This document shows, piece after piece, positions 1-8,603 of a stretch of DNA of 64,000 nt. A program made the translations under genes and the position numbers. The first letter of the stretch is position 1, and the number at the start of each line of letters is the position of its first letter. Source of the DNA: Modicisalibacter muralis (lineage in GTDB: Bacteria; Pseudomonadota; Gammaproteobacteria; Pseudomonadales; Halomonadaceae); assembly GCF_900102945.1 (NCBI RefSeq), contig NZ_FNGI01000010.1, positions 108,590 through 172,589 of the forward strand, in the 5' to 3' direction. The notes under the pieces were generated by a model that saw nothing but the letters and a program-made list of their open reading frames with translations, searched no databases and had not been told where the DNA came from.

Positions 1-449
1 TCTTGCACTTTGGCTGGATGCACCTGATCTTCAATATGCTGTGGCTGTGGTATTTCGGCCGCCAGATCGAGGCCCTGCAAGGCTCGTGGCGATTGTTGGG
101 CGTAGTGATGATTAGCGCGCTGGTCTCGAATCTGGCCCAGTATGCGACCGGCACGGTGCTGTTCGGCGGCATGTCGGGCGTCGATTACGCCTTGCTCGGG
201 TATGTCTGGCTGATGGCGCTGCGCGCGCCCAAGAGCGGCTTTTTCGTGCCGCAGATGCTGGTGGTCTTCATGCTCGGCTGGATGGTCTTCACCATGACCG
301 ATCTCGCCGGGCCGGTCGGTTTCGGTAACGTCGCCAACGAGGCCCATCTGGGCGGGCTGTTGGTCGGCCTCGTGTTGGGCTGGATCGCCAGTAGCCGGGC
401 GCGAAAGCAACCCGATACCACAGGTTCCAAGGAGAGAGACGATGAGTGA
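1..449 (+). CDS. Rhomboid family intramembrane serine protease (5' end outside window)
   Basis: Partial gene: the reading frame is open from the first bases and the true start lies upstream. Rhomboids cleave transmembrane segments of substrate proteins inside the inner membrane. Visible here are the early HFGWMHLIFN helix (the rhomboid H-x-x-x-N type motif), several hydrophobic segments, the catalytic-serine motif GMSGVDYALLGY (Ser codon at 174-176) and the catalytic His in NEAHLGG (codon at 345-347), so both members of the Ser-His dyad are present. The C-terminus is a short charged cytosolic tail. The stop overlaps the start of the YeaC gene by 8 bases, so the two are probably translationally coupled. 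Closest familiar family: GlpG/rhomboid. Confidence 0.93.
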   Translation, partial: LHFGWMHLIFNMLWLWYFGRQIEALQGSWRLLGVVMISALVSNLAQYATGTVLFGGMSGVDYALLGYVWLMALRAPKSGFFVPQMLVVFMLGWMVFTMTDLAGPVGFGNVANEAHLGGLLVGLVLGWIASSRARKQPDTTGSKERDDE

Positions 450-702
450 TATGACCTTCGAACGCATGATTCAGCAGATGACGCCGGCCATCTACGAGAG
501 CCTCAAGCAGGCGGTGCAACTGCGCAAGTGGCCTGACGGCGGCACGCTCAGCGCCGAGCAGACCGAGCTGTGCCTGGAGGCGGTAATGCGTTACGAGATC
601 GAACACAAGGTGCCCGAGAACCAGCGGGTGGGGTATCTCGAAAGCGCCGGTTGCGGCAGCGCCAAGCGCGATGAGGGAGACAGCATCAAGTGGGTGAACT
701 GA
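442..702 (+). CDS. YeaC family protein (DUF1315)
   Basis: Small 86-residue soluble protein. The N-terminal stretch (MTFERMIQQMTPAIYESLKQ) and the LRKWPDGG and MRYEIEHKVPE motifs are those of the YeaC/DUF1315 family, which has no established biochemical role. Its length matches the family. It starts inside the end of the rhomboid gene with an ATG preceded by a purine-rich AAGGAGAGA site, and its end overlaps the start of the next gene, so rhomboid, YeaC and the DUF2797 gene look like one transcript. Confidence 0.9.
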   Translation: MSDMTFERMIQQMTPAIYESLKQAVQLRKWPDGGTLSAEQTELCLEAVMRYEIEHKVPENQRVGYLESAGCGSAKRDEGDSIKWVN

Positions 703-1529
703 TCACGCCGCTACGCGGCTGTTTGAGCAAGATGGCCATCGAGCCCGGCGCGAGTGGCGCACCGGCCCGCTATACGCTGCGCGCCGGTGAGCATCGCCTC
801 GATCTCAATGCCCGGCTCGGCCAGCCGCTGCGCCTTGCGCATACCGGCGCGATCGCCTGTACCCACTGCGGTCGCGCGACGCGCAAGAGCTTCGCCCAGG
901 GTTACTGCTACCCCTGCTTCAAGCGCCTGGCGCAGTGCGATACCTGTATCGTCAGGCCGGAGACTTGCCACTTTCATGCCGGTACCTGCCGCGAGCCCGA
1001 GTGGGGCGAGCGCCATTGTTTTCAGCCGCACGTGGTGTATCTGGCCAATTCGTCGGGGCTCAAGGTCGGCATCACCCGCAAGACTCAAGTGCCGACTCGT
1101 TGGCTGGACCAGGGCGCGATCCAGGCGTTGCCGATACTCGAGGTCGATACCCGTCAGCAGTCGGGTTTCGTCGAGGTGCTGTTCAAGGAGCAGGTCGCCG
1201 ACCGCACCAACTGGCGGGCGATGCTCAAGGGCGATGTCGCGCCGCTCGATCTGCGCGCCGAGCGCGAGCGCCTGCTGGCGGCGCTCGACGGTGGGCTGGC
1301 CAACCTGCGCGAGCGCTTCGGCTTGGATGCCGTGCGCGTGCTCGACGCCGAACCGGTGACGCTCGACTACCCGGTACTCGAGGCCCCGACCAAGGTCGTC
1401 TCGCTGAATCTCGACAAGACGCCCGAGATCGCCGGTACGCTGCTGGGCCTCAAGGGGCAATACCTGATACTCGATAATGGCGTGATCAACCTGCGCAAGT
1501 TCACCGGTTACGAGGTCGTCTTCGAGTAA
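690..1529 (+). CDS. DUF2797 domain-containing protein
   Basis: 279 residues; the GTG start at 690 follows a GAGGGAG site at good spacing, and the gene overlaps the end of the YeaC gene by 13 bases. After a short N-terminal region, residues about 55-110 carry a series of Cys pairs (CTHCGR, CYPCF, CDTC, then CHFHAGTC) that look like a zinc-binding module. A VYLANSSGLKVGITR stretch follows, resembling the start of a GIY-YIG-like fold. This architecture is characteristic of DUF2797, found in many gammaproteobacteria next to YeaC. Function is not known; nucleic-acid binding or cleavage is a reasonable guess from the GIY-YIG-like motif but is unproven. Confidence 0.9.
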   Translation: MGELITPLRGCLSKMAIEPGASGAPARYTLRAGEHRLDLNARLGQPLRLAHTGAIACTHCGRATRKSFAQGYCYPCFKRLAQCDTCIVRPETCHFHAGTCREPEWGERHCFQPHVVYLANSSGLKVGITRKTQVPTRWLDQGAIQALPILEVDTRQQSGFVEVLFKEQVADRTNWRAMLKGDVAPLDLRAERERLLAALDGGLANLRERFGLDAVRVLDAEPVTLDYPVLEAPTKVVSLNLDKTPEIAGTLLGLKGQYLILDNGVINLRKFTGYEVVFE

Positions 1530-1544
1530 TCCTCGCCGCTGGCG

Positions 1545-3029
1545 TTAGCGACGATGTCGGCGCCGGTCCTCCATGCGCGCCAGGAACACCTCCATCACCT
1601 TCGAGTACAGGCGCGGCCCCAGCACGACATCTTCCACGCCGGCATCGAGATTGGGGTTGTCGTTGATCTCGATGACCACCACCCGCTCGCCGATCTGCTT
1701 GAGATCCACGCCGTAGAGGCCGTCGCCGATCAGCCGGGTGGCCTTGAGCGCGGCCTTGACCACGGCCTTGGGGGCATCCTTGGGGTCGTGGGTGGTAAAG
1801 GCGCCGCTGCGCGTCTTGCCGTGCGAATGATCGTAAATTTGCCAATGTCCGCGCGCCATGTAGTAGCGGCTGGCGAACAACACCTCGCCGTCGAGCACGC
1901 CGATGCGCCAATCGAATTCGGTGGGCAGCCACTCCTGCAACAGCAACAGCGCGGAAGACTCGAACAGCCGTTCGGCTTCCTGCTTGAGCTGATCGGCGGA
2001 TTGAATCTTGACCACGCCACGCGAGAAGGCCCCATCCGGTATCTTGAGTACCATCGGGAACTGCAGCCCGGCGGCCTTCTCGGGCAGCCGTTCGAGATCG
2101 TCGCGATACAGCAGCAAGCCCTCCGGCGCCGGCACGCCCTTGGTGCCCAGCAACGCATGCAGGTAGACCTTGTTGGTGCAGCGTAGAATCGAACGCGGAT
2201 CGTCTATTACCACCAGCCCTTCATGCTCGGCGCGCCGGGCCATGCGGTAGGTGTGATGATCGAGACTCGTGGTTTCGCGGATGAATAGCGCATCGAATTC
2301 GGCCAGGCGGCTCTCGTCACGCTTGGTGATCAATGACACATCGATGCCCAGCCGCCGCCCGGCGCGGATGAATTGCTTGAGCGCGCTCTTGTTGCTCGGC
2401 GGCAGCGTTTCTTTGGGATCGACCAACATCGCCAGGTCGTAACGGTAGCGGCGGCGTGCCTTGGGCGTGCGCCAGACCTTGCGCGAATGGCGGTTCAGCG
2501 CCTGCGCGAACAGGTCCTGCTCCTCGCCGTTTAGCGCGGCGAGTGCCAGTGGCTTGAGCCGGGCCAGCCGCCACAGGCCCTGGCGGCGCTGAAAGCGCGC
2601 CTCGAGCAGCGGGCAGGGCAGGCGCTCGAACAAGCGCCTGGCCAGCCTGCCCAGCCCCTCTTGAAGACACTCACCGAACACGATTCGCAGCGTGAAGGCG
2701 TCGCCCTGGAGCGCGCCCCGTCGGGTGAGCTCATCCATCAGTGGCGCCAGCGATTCCAGTTGCAGATCGACCAGTGCCTTGCGCGCGAGTTGGTTGAGGG
2801 TTTCCACCGTCGGCAGAACCCGTTGCCCGCGCGCCTGGGCCAGTAGCGATACGTAATAGCCGGTCTCGAGGTAGTCGAGGCCGCTGCACAGGTTGATCAC
2901 GTGGGTGGTGCTGTCCTGCTCACCAACGGTTTCCTGAGCCAGATAGTCGGCGGCGGTAATCAGATCATCGGAAGGGTAATAAGGGCGCCAATCGGCGGCG
3001 CGGTCGACAACGATACGCAATGGCGACAT
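1545..3029 (-). CDS. RimK-like ATP-grasp ligase with N-terminal RLAN domain
   Basis: 494 residues, much longer than ribosomal-S6-modifying RimK (about 300). The N-terminal ~200 residues match the RimK-like ATP-grasp N-terminal (RLAN) type region (SDDLITAADYLAQE near the start). The C-terminal half is an ATP-grasp domain, with FPMVLKIPDGAFSRGVVKI (ATP-binding), LLLQEWLPTEFDWRIGVLDG, and VVVIEINDNPNLDAG for the metal-binding Glu/Asn. The family joins an amino acid to a carboxylate using ATP; the substrate is unknown. It is divergent from a GNAT acetyltransferase gene, a pairing seen for ATP-grasp peptide-forming systems. Function beyond carboxylate-amine ligase is inference. Confidence 0.88.
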   Translation of the reverse strand: MSPLRIVVDRAADWRPYYPSDDLITAADYLAQETVGEQDSTTHVINLCSGLDYLETGYYVSLLAQARGQRVLPTVETLNQLARKALVDLQLESLAPLMDELTRRGALQGDAFTLRIVFGECLQEGLGRLARRLFERLPCPLLEARFQRRQGLWRLARLKPLALAALNGEEQDLFAQALNRHSRKVWRTPKARRRYRYDLAMLVDPKETLPPSNKSALKQFIRAGRRLGIDVSLITKRDESRLAEFDALFIRETTSLDHHTYRMARRAEHEGLVVIDDPRSILRCTNKVYLHALLGTKGVPAPEGLLLYRDDLERLPEKAAGLQFPMVLKIPDGAFSRGVVKIQSADQLKQEAERLFESSALLLLQEWLPTEFDWRIGVLDGEVLFASRYYMARGHWQIYDHSHGKTRSGAFTTHDPKDAPKAVVKAALKATRLIGDGLYGVDLKQIGERVVVIEINDNPNLDAGVEDVVLGPRLYSKVMEVFLARMEDRRRHRR

Positions 3030-3244
3030 GGGTGAGCTTCCTGCCTCGCAATAGAGCCATGGTTATGGAGCTGGGTTAATCAGCGTTGGTTGATGCAACA
3101 TGATGATCCGAATTGCGGCTAGAATGCGCTTGACTCCTGCGCGCTACAATAATCCCTTGGCTTGAAATAATTTCATGTTGAGTGACGATGACAAGCGCAG
3201 GATCGAACCTGACAATGCCGCTGCCTAATTGCGGGGAACGAGTC

Positions 3245-3733
3245 ATGAACCCGACGCTGTCTCCAGCTCTGCGCCTGTCCCGGCCGGACGACCTCGATGC
3301 CCTGTGCCGCCTGGAGCTCGAGTGCTTCGACGGCGACCGTTTCAGCCGCCGTCAGCTGGCTCATATACTCATCCGCGCCAATGCGACGACCTTCGTCGCG
3401 GTGGATGAACAGGGCGGATTGCTGGGCTACGGCACGCTGCTGTTTCGGCGCAACAGCCGTAACGCACGGCTATATTCCTTCTGCGTGCATCCCGCTGCGC
3501 GCGGTGGTGGGTTGGGGCGGCGATTGCTCGAAACCCTCGAAGGCGAGGCGCGCGCGCGCGGCATGCACAAGCTGACGCTAGAGGTGCGTGCCGACAACCG
3601 CGTGGCCATGGGCCTGTACCGGCGCATGGGCTTTCTTCCCCAGCGCTGGCTGGACGACTATTACGTCGATGGCTGCGCCGCCTGGCAGATGGAAAAGCCG
3701 TTGCCCCTGGCCGAGTTCAGCGCCACCGGCTAG
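3245..3733 (+). CDS. GNAT family N-acetyltransferase (RimI-like)
   Basis: About 162 residues from the ATG at 3245, which follows a GGGGAACGA site and places the start at the usual position for the fold; in-frame GTG 3182 and ATG 3188 lie further upstream without comparable signals. Acetyl-CoA binding is supported by VHPAARGGGLGRRLLETLE (R/Q-x-x-G-x-G/A type loop) and the family C-terminal signature VAMGLYRRMGF. It resembles RimI, the ribosomal-protein S18 acetyltransferase, but no rimI neighbourhood (tsaB) is present, so the substrate is left open. The divergent RimK-like ligase suggests the two may act on a shared small molecule or peptide. Confidence 0.88.
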   Translation: MNPTLSPALRLSRPDDLDALCRLELECFDGDRFSRRQLAHILIRANATTFVAVDEQGGLLGYGTLLFRRNSRNARLYSFCVHPAARGGGLGRRLLETLEGEARARGMHKLTLEVRADNRVAMGLYRRMGFLPQRWLDDYYVDGCAAWQMEKPLPLAEFSATG

Positions 3734-3797
3734 CCGATTCGCCAGGGGCGTATCGTGCTAGCATGCCGGGTCTCGATTGCCATTCTGGAGCCCTTAT

Positions 3798-4283
3798 ATG
3801 CCGTCTTTCGATATCGTCTCGGAACTCGACAAGCACGAAGTCACCAACGCGGTGGACCAGGCCAACCGTGAACTCGCCACGCGTTTCGATTTTCGCGGCG
3901 TGACCGCCAGCTTCAGCGAGGAGGGCGACAGCGTGAGCATGGAGGCCGACGCCGATTTCCAACTGCGCCAGATGCTCGACATTCTCAGGGGACGGCTGAT
4001 CGCCCGGGGCGTCGACGCCGGCTGCCTGGAAGAACAGGAAGCCGATACCGCAGGCGTGCGCGCGCGTCAGCAGGTATTGCTGCGCCAGGGTATCGACCAG
4101 CCGCTGGCCAAGAAGATCGTCAAGTCGCTCAAGGACGCCAAGCTCAAGGTGCAGGCACAGATTCAGGGCGATAAGGTGCGCGTTACCGGCAAGAAGCGCG
4201 ACGACCTGCAACAGGCCATCGCGCTGCTCAAGGCTGACAAGTCGATCGACCTGCCGCTGCAGTTCAACAATTTCCGCGACTGA
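3798..4283 (+). CDS. YajQ family nucleotide-binding protein (c-di-GMP effector family)
   Basis: 161 residues starting at [20 protein letters not shown], the hallmark N-terminus of YajQ; an upstream in-frame TTG gives only a short extension and was not used. The protein has the expected two ferredoxin-like halves, with [12 protein letters not shown] near residue 30 and [20 protein letters not shown] near residue 135. YajQ-type proteins have been described as cyclic di-GMP binding effectors in Xanthomonas and Pseudomonas; in other bacteria the role is less clear. It is a single gene converging on the LigB-type dioxygenase gene. Confidence 0.95.
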   Translation: MPSFDIVSELDKHEVTNAVDQANRELATRFDFRGVTASFSEEGDSVSMEADADFQLRQMLDILRGRLIARGVDAGCLEEQEADTAGVRARQQVLLRQGIDQPLAKKIVKSLKDAKLKVQAQIQGDKVRVTGKKRDDLQQAIALLKADKSIDLPLQFNNFRD

Positions 4284-4298
4284 TGATTAGCGCTCGGT

Positions 4299-5093
4299 TC
4301 AGGCCGCCAGTGTATCGGCGGTAGCGCTCGCCGCCAGACACAGCATGCTCAGGTTGCCGAACATGAAGCTCTCGTGCAGCGTGGTCATCGGCGCGCCCTC
4401 GAGCGCTCCCACCGCCATCAGCAGTGGCAGGAAATGCTCCGGCGTGGGGTGGGCATGCCGGGCATGCGGCGCGCGGCGTTGCCAGTCGCCGAGCGCCGCG
4501 AGATCGCCACGCTCGGCGACGTCACGCGACCAATCATGGAAGGCCTGCGCCCAGGCGTCGGGCCTCGCATCGCCGGGCTTGCGGTCGCCCAGGTTATGGG
4601 TCGCCGAGCCGGAGCCGATCAGCCAGAGCTCCTCGCGTTCGGCGAAGCGACCCAGTTGCGCCGCCAGTGCCAGGCGTTCGTTATCGCCAAGCGCCATCGG
4701 CACGCTGACCGGCAGCAGCGGGACATCGGCCTCGGGCCATACCAGCGAGAGCGGCGACCAGATGCCATGATCCAGCGGGCGCTTTGAGTCGACCCGCGCC
4801 TCGATGCCGTGGGCCGACAACTGTGCAGAAAGCCGCTCGGCAATGTCGGGCAGCCCTGGCGCCGGGTAGCGTTGCTGGTACATCACCTGTGGAAAGCCAT
4901 GAAAATCGTGCAGGGTCTGCGGCTGGGCGGCGCCACCCAGGGTGAGTGTCGGTGTCTCGAAATGCGCCGATACCACCAGCGCCCCGCGCGGACGCGGCAG
5001 GCGCTGCCCAAGTTCGACGAGGAAATCGCGGGCGGGGTGTTCGCTGATGGTCAGACTCGGCGACCCATGGGAAATGAACAGTACGTTGCGCAT
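4299..5093 (-). CDS. LigB/DODA-type extradiol dioxygenase family protein (YgiD-like)
   Basis: 264 residues from the ATG at 5093 (MRNVLFISHGSPSL); a 65-residue upstream extension in frame has no homology character and is left out. The metal-ligand histidines are seen in FISHGSP, VVSAHFE and LDHGIWSPL, with a further His in GSGSATHNLGD. This is the pattern of the class III extradiol dioxygenase fold used by plant DOPA dioxygenase and bacterial YgiD, which opens catecholic rings such as L-DOPA between oxygenated carbons. The physiological substrate cannot be told. Its 3' end faces the end of the YajQ gene with 15 bases between. Confidence 0.92.
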   Translation of the reverse strand: MRNVLFISHGSPSLTISEHPARDFLVELGQRLPRPRGALVVSAHFETPTLTLGGAAQPQTLHDFHGFPQVMYQQRYPAPGLPDIAERLSAQLSAHGIEARVDSKRPLDHGIWSPLSLVWPEADVPLLPVSVPMALGDNERLALAAQLGRFAEREELWLIGSGSATHNLGDRKPGDARPDAWAQAFHDWSRDVAERGDLAALGDWQRRAPHARHAHPTPEHFLPLLMAVGALEGAPMTTLHESFMFGNLSMLCLAASATADTLAA

Positions 5094-5375
5094 GTGACGC
5101 TCTCCCGTCAGGCAGGCCAATCGGTTCGGCCCATTGACCGCAAGCCTAACGCATCCACCGCCGGGAACTAGCCGAGGCAATGGCAATAGACCGTTCACCG
5201 CCGGGCAACGTTGCCGCAGGGCTGACGGTACGAAGATGACGTGGCGATTAAGGTTGCCTAGTCTTGCTATAGGGGTATCTACTTTCATTAAGCTGATCGA
5301 TTGGCAGTAAGTCGAGTGGCTGGGCTGTAATGAGGGCGGTTGTCCAGTAGCGACCGCAACGAACGGAGGAGGCGG

Positions 5376-5840
5376 ATGCCGAAACTACAGCATGCCATGT
5401 ACGCCAGCCTGGCGGGTGTCAGTTTCGGCCTGGGCGTGGTGGGCCTGTTCGTGCCGCTGATGCCGACCACCTGCTTCATGCTGCTGGCGGTATGGCTGGC
5501 CTCCAAGGGTTCGCCGCGCTTCGCGCTGTGGATTCGTCGGCATCCGCGCTTCGGCCCGCCGATTCGCGCCTGGGAGGGCGAACGCGCGATTCCCCGCCAT
5601 GCCAAGCGCTTGGCGGCTGGCATGCTGGCGGTGTCGGCGGCGATCATCGTCTTCACCGTCGATTCCTTATGGCTAAGCGGCATGCTGGTCGTCGGTCTCG
5701 CCCTGCTGGCGCTATGGATCGTCACCAGGCCCGAGCCACGCCGGCTGACGCCAGAGCGCGGCGTGGCACCCTCGGCCATCGAGCCCGCCGCCGACTGCCT
5801 TTCCACACAGCGCCTTTCCACGGAGCGTGTGGGGCGCTGA
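5376..5840 (+). CDS. YbaN family inner membrane protein (DUF454)
   Basis: 154 residues. The chosen ATG at 5376 follows a strong GGAGGAGGCGG site; the upstream in-frame start at 5340 would add a very basic leader. The N-terminal half has GLGVVGLFVPLMPTTCFMLLA, the conserved DUF454 (YbaN) signature of a first membrane helix with a PTTPF-like motif. A conserved ASKGSPRFALWIRRHPRFGPPIRAW amphipathic stretch and two further membrane helices follow. Function of YbaN is unknown. The C-terminal ~30 residues are hydrophilic and not typical of the family. It lies just upstream of pepN but the latter appears to have its own promoter. Confidence 0.9.
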   Translation: MPKLQHAMYASLAGVSFGLGVVGLFVPLMPTTCFMLLAVWLASKGSPRFALWIRRHPRFGPPIRAWEGERAIPRHAKRLAAGMLAVSAAIIVFTVDSLWLSGMLVVGLALLALWIVTRPEPRRLTPERGVAPSAIEPAADCLSTQRLSTERVGR

Positions 5841-5874
5841 TCGCGCGTTGCCTGGCCAAGAGCCGCACATGCCT

Positions 5875-5904
5875 TTGAGACTCCTGCCCTGGGCACCGTA
5901 CAAT
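5875..5904 (+). promoter_or_regulatory. Predicted sigma-70 promoter of pepN
   Basis: TTGAGA (5875-5880) and TACAAT (5899-5904) are separated by 18 bases and lie about 32 bases upstream of the pepN start codon, which is preceded by CAGGAG. The hexamers are close to the sigma-70 consensus. Seen by eye only. Confidence 0.55.
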
Positions 5905-5936
5905 GCTCGGTAATCTTGCACAGGAGTTCTCGAACG

Positions 5937-8585
5937 ATGACTGAACCGCAGCCGGTTTATTTAAAGGATTATCAGCCGCCCGCTTTCCGGATCACCCATA
6001 CCGAGCTCAAGTTCGATCTGGCGCCATCGAATACCCGTGTCACGGCGCTACTGCATCTTGAACGCCACCCGGACAGTCAACCCGGCCTGCCGTTGATCCT
6101 CGATGGCGAAAAGCTCTCCTTGCAGCGCATCGCCATCGACGGCCAGGAGCTTCAGGAAGGCGAGTATCGGCTCGATGCCGAGACGCTGACCATCGAGGAC
6201 GCCCCGGATCGTCTGCGCCTGGAGACCGAGGTCGAGATCGACCCCGCCGCCAATACCGCGCTGGAGGGGCTGTATCTCTCCAACGGCATGTTCTGCACCC
6301 AGTGCGAGGCCCAGGGCTTCCGGCGCATCACCTATTATCTGGATCGCCCCGATGTCATGGCGACCTTCTCGACCACGGTGATCGGCGATCGCGAGCAGCT
6401 GCCGGTGCTGCTTTCCAACGGCAACCCGGTGGAGCGTGGCGAGCTACCGAATGGCAAGCATTTTGCCACCTGGGAAGACCCGCACCCCAAACCCAGCTAC
6501 CTGTTCGCAGTGGTCGCCGGGTCGCTCGAGAAGGTCGAGGATCACTTCACCACCATGAGCGGTCGCGAGGTGCTGTTGCAGATTTGGGTCGAGCCCGAAA
6601 ACCTCGACAAGACCGAGCACGCCATGCGCTCGCTCAAGGCGGCGATGGTCTGGGATGAACAGACCTATGGTCGCGAATACGATCTCGATCTGTTCATGAT
6701 CGTTGCCGTCAACGATTTCAACATGGGCGCGATGGAGAACAAGGGCCTCAATATCTTCAACAGCGCGGCGGTGCTGACGCATCCGCAGACCGCCACCGAT
6801 GCCGCCTACCAGCGCGTCGAGGGCGTGGTCGGCCATGAGTATTTTCACAACTGGTCGGGCAATCGCGTGACCTGTCGCGACTGGTTCCAGCTCTCGCTCA
6901 AGGAGGGCTTCACGGTCTTTCGCGATCAGAGCTTCTCGGCCGATATGAACTCGGCGCCGGTCAAGCGTATCGAGGATGTGTCCTATCTGCGCACCGCGCA
7001 GTTCGCCGAGGACGCCGGTCCCACCGCGCATCCGGTGCGCCCGGATCATTACATCGAGATTTCCAACTTCTACACCCTGACCATCTACGAGAAGGGCTCG
7101 GAGATCGTGCGCATGCTGCGCAACCTGCTGGGCTGGGATACTTTCCGCCAGGGCTCGGATCTCTACTTCGCGCGCTTCGACGGCCAGGCGGTGACCATCG
7201 AGGATTTCGTCGGCTGCATGGCCGAGGTCTCGGGGCTCGATCTGACCCAGTTCATGCTCTGGTATTCCCAGGCCGGCACGCCGGAGATCGACGCCCACGG
7301 CGAGTACGATTACGCCAAGGCCGAATACCACCTGACCTTGCGCCAGCGCACCCCGGCCACGCCCGGCCAGCCCAACAAGCAACCGCTGCATATCCCCGTG
7401 CGCATCGGTTTGGTCGGCACCAAGTCCGGCGAGGATCTGGCGCTGACCCTGAATGGGTCACAAGGCAAGCAGAGCCTGAGCGAGGGCGGCGTGCTGCACC
7501 TGCGCGAAGCGGAGCAGACGTTCGTGCTCAGCGATGTCGCCGAGGCACCGGTACCTTCGCTGCTGCGCGGCTTTTCCGCGCCGGTCAAGCTGCGCTTCCC
7601 CTATGGCCGCGAGGATCTGTCGTTCCTGTTGCAACACGACGTCGACGGCTTCAACCGCTGGGATGCCGGCCAGCGCCTGGCCATGCTGGCATTGGACGAC
7701 CTGATCGCCGCGCATCGCAATGGCGTGGAAAAGGTCATGGATGTCCGCTTGACCGAAGCCTTCCGTGGCCTGTTGACCGCGCCGGAGGAAGATCAGGCGG
7801 TACTCGCCGAAATGCTCACGCTGCCCTCCGAGGCGTATATCGCCGAGCAGCAGCCGGTGGTCGATGTCGATGCCATCCACGCCGCGCGAGTCTTCGTCAA
7901 GCAGTCGCTGGCCGTCGCCCTGCGTGACGAATTCCTGGCGATATACCAGGCGAATCAGTCCGATGCCGTCTACGCGCCGAGTGCCGAGCAGATCGCGCAG
8001 CGCAGCCTCAAGAACGTCGCGCTGTCGTACCTGATGAGCATCGAGGACGAACGCGGTGTCGAGCTCGCTCAACAGCAGTTCGAGGCCGGCCACAACATGA
8101 CCGACGTGCGCGCCGCGCTGACCTTGCTTGTGCATAGCTCGCGCAGCGATATCGCCGAGCCGGCACTGCGGGCGTTCGGCGAGAAGTGGGCGCATGATCC
8201 GCTGGTCATGGACCAATGGTTCAGCATCCAGGTCACCCGGCCGCAGCCCGATGCGCTGGATCGCGTCAAATACCTGATGGCGCATCCGGCGTTCTCGCTC
8301 AAGAACCCCAATCGGGTGCGCGCGCTGATCGGCGCCTTCGTCAACCAGAACCGTATCAACTTCCATCGTCTGGACGGCGAGGGCTACGAGCTGCTGGCCG
8401 ATGTGGTCATCAAGCTCAACAAGCTCAACCCCGAGATCGCCGCGCGCATCATCACGCCGCTGACGCGCTGGCGGCGCTTCGACGAGCAGCGCCAGGCACT
8501 GATGAAGGCGCAGCTCGAACGCATTCGCGCCGAGGACCTATCGCCGAATGTCTTCGAGATCGTCGAGAAGGCGCTGGCAGAGTGA
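5937..8585 (+). CDS. pepN: Aminopeptidase N (M1 family, zinc)
   Basis: 882 residues, the usual length for gammaproteobacterial PepN (about 870-880). It removes N-terminal residues from peptides in the cytoplasm in the last steps of protein turnover. The substrate-recognition motif GAMEN is at residues 264-268 and the zinc site HEYFH at 300-304, with the third ligand Glu in LKEGFTVFRDQ downstream (HExxH-x18-E). The C-terminal half is the long helical domain typical of the E. coli type. The ATG at 5937 is chosen over an in-frame start at 5916 because CAGGAG precedes it at normal spacing. It is followed within 20 bases by a LysR gene in the same direction. Confidence 0.97.
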   Translation: MTEPQPVYLKDYQPPAFRITHTELKFDLAPSNTRVTALLHLERHPDSQPGLPLILDGEKLSLQRIAIDGQELQEGEYRLDAETLTIEDAPDRLRLETEVEIDPAANTALEGLYLSNGMFCTQCEAQGFRRITYYLDRPDVMATFSTTVIGDREQLPVLLSNGNPVERGELPNGKHFATWEDPHPKPSYLFAVVAGSLEKVEDHFTTMSGREVLLQIWVEPENLDKTEHAMRSLKAAMVWDEQTYGREYDLDLFMIVAVNDFNMGAMENKGLNIFNSAAVLTHPQTATDAAYQRVEGVVGHEYFHNWSGNRVTCRDWFQLSLKEGFTVFRDQSFSADMNSAPVKRIEDVSYLRTAQFAEDAGPTAHPVRPDHYIEISNFYTLTIYEKGSEIVRMLRNLLGWDTFRQGSDLYFARFDGQAVTIEDFVGCMAEVSGLDLTQFMLWYSQAGTPEIDAHGEYDYAKAEYHLTLRQRTPATPGQPNKQPLHIPVRIGLVGTKSGEDLALTLNGSQGKQSLSEGGVLHLREAEQTFVLSDVAEAPVPSLLRGFSAPVKLRFPYGREDLSFLLQHDVDGFNRWDAGQRLAMLALDDLIAAHRNGVEKVMDVRLTEAFRGLLTAPEEDQAVLAEMLTLPSEAYIAEQQPVVDVDAIHAARVFVKQSLAVALRDEFLAIYQANQSDAVYAPSAEQIAQRSLKNVALSYLMSIEDERGVELAQQQFEAGHNMTDVRAALTLLVHSSRSDIAEPALRAFGEKWAHDPLVMDQWFSIQVTRPQPDALDRVKYLMAHPAFSLKNPNRVRALIGAFVNQNRINFHRLDGEGYELLADVVIKLNKLNPEIAARIITPLTRWRRFDEQRQALMKAQLERIRAEDLSPNVFEIVEKALAE

Positions 8586-8603
8586 TTTTTCGAGTATGAG
8601 GCA

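Noticed and set aside
1545..3029. RimK-like gene read as ribosomal S6 glutamate ligase
   Set aside because: Length (494 versus about 300) and the RLAN N-terminal region place it in a different ATP-grasp group.
6444..8366. Two long minus-strand frames opposite pepN
   Set aside because: Shadows of pepN codon bias; no ribosome sites or recognisable domains.
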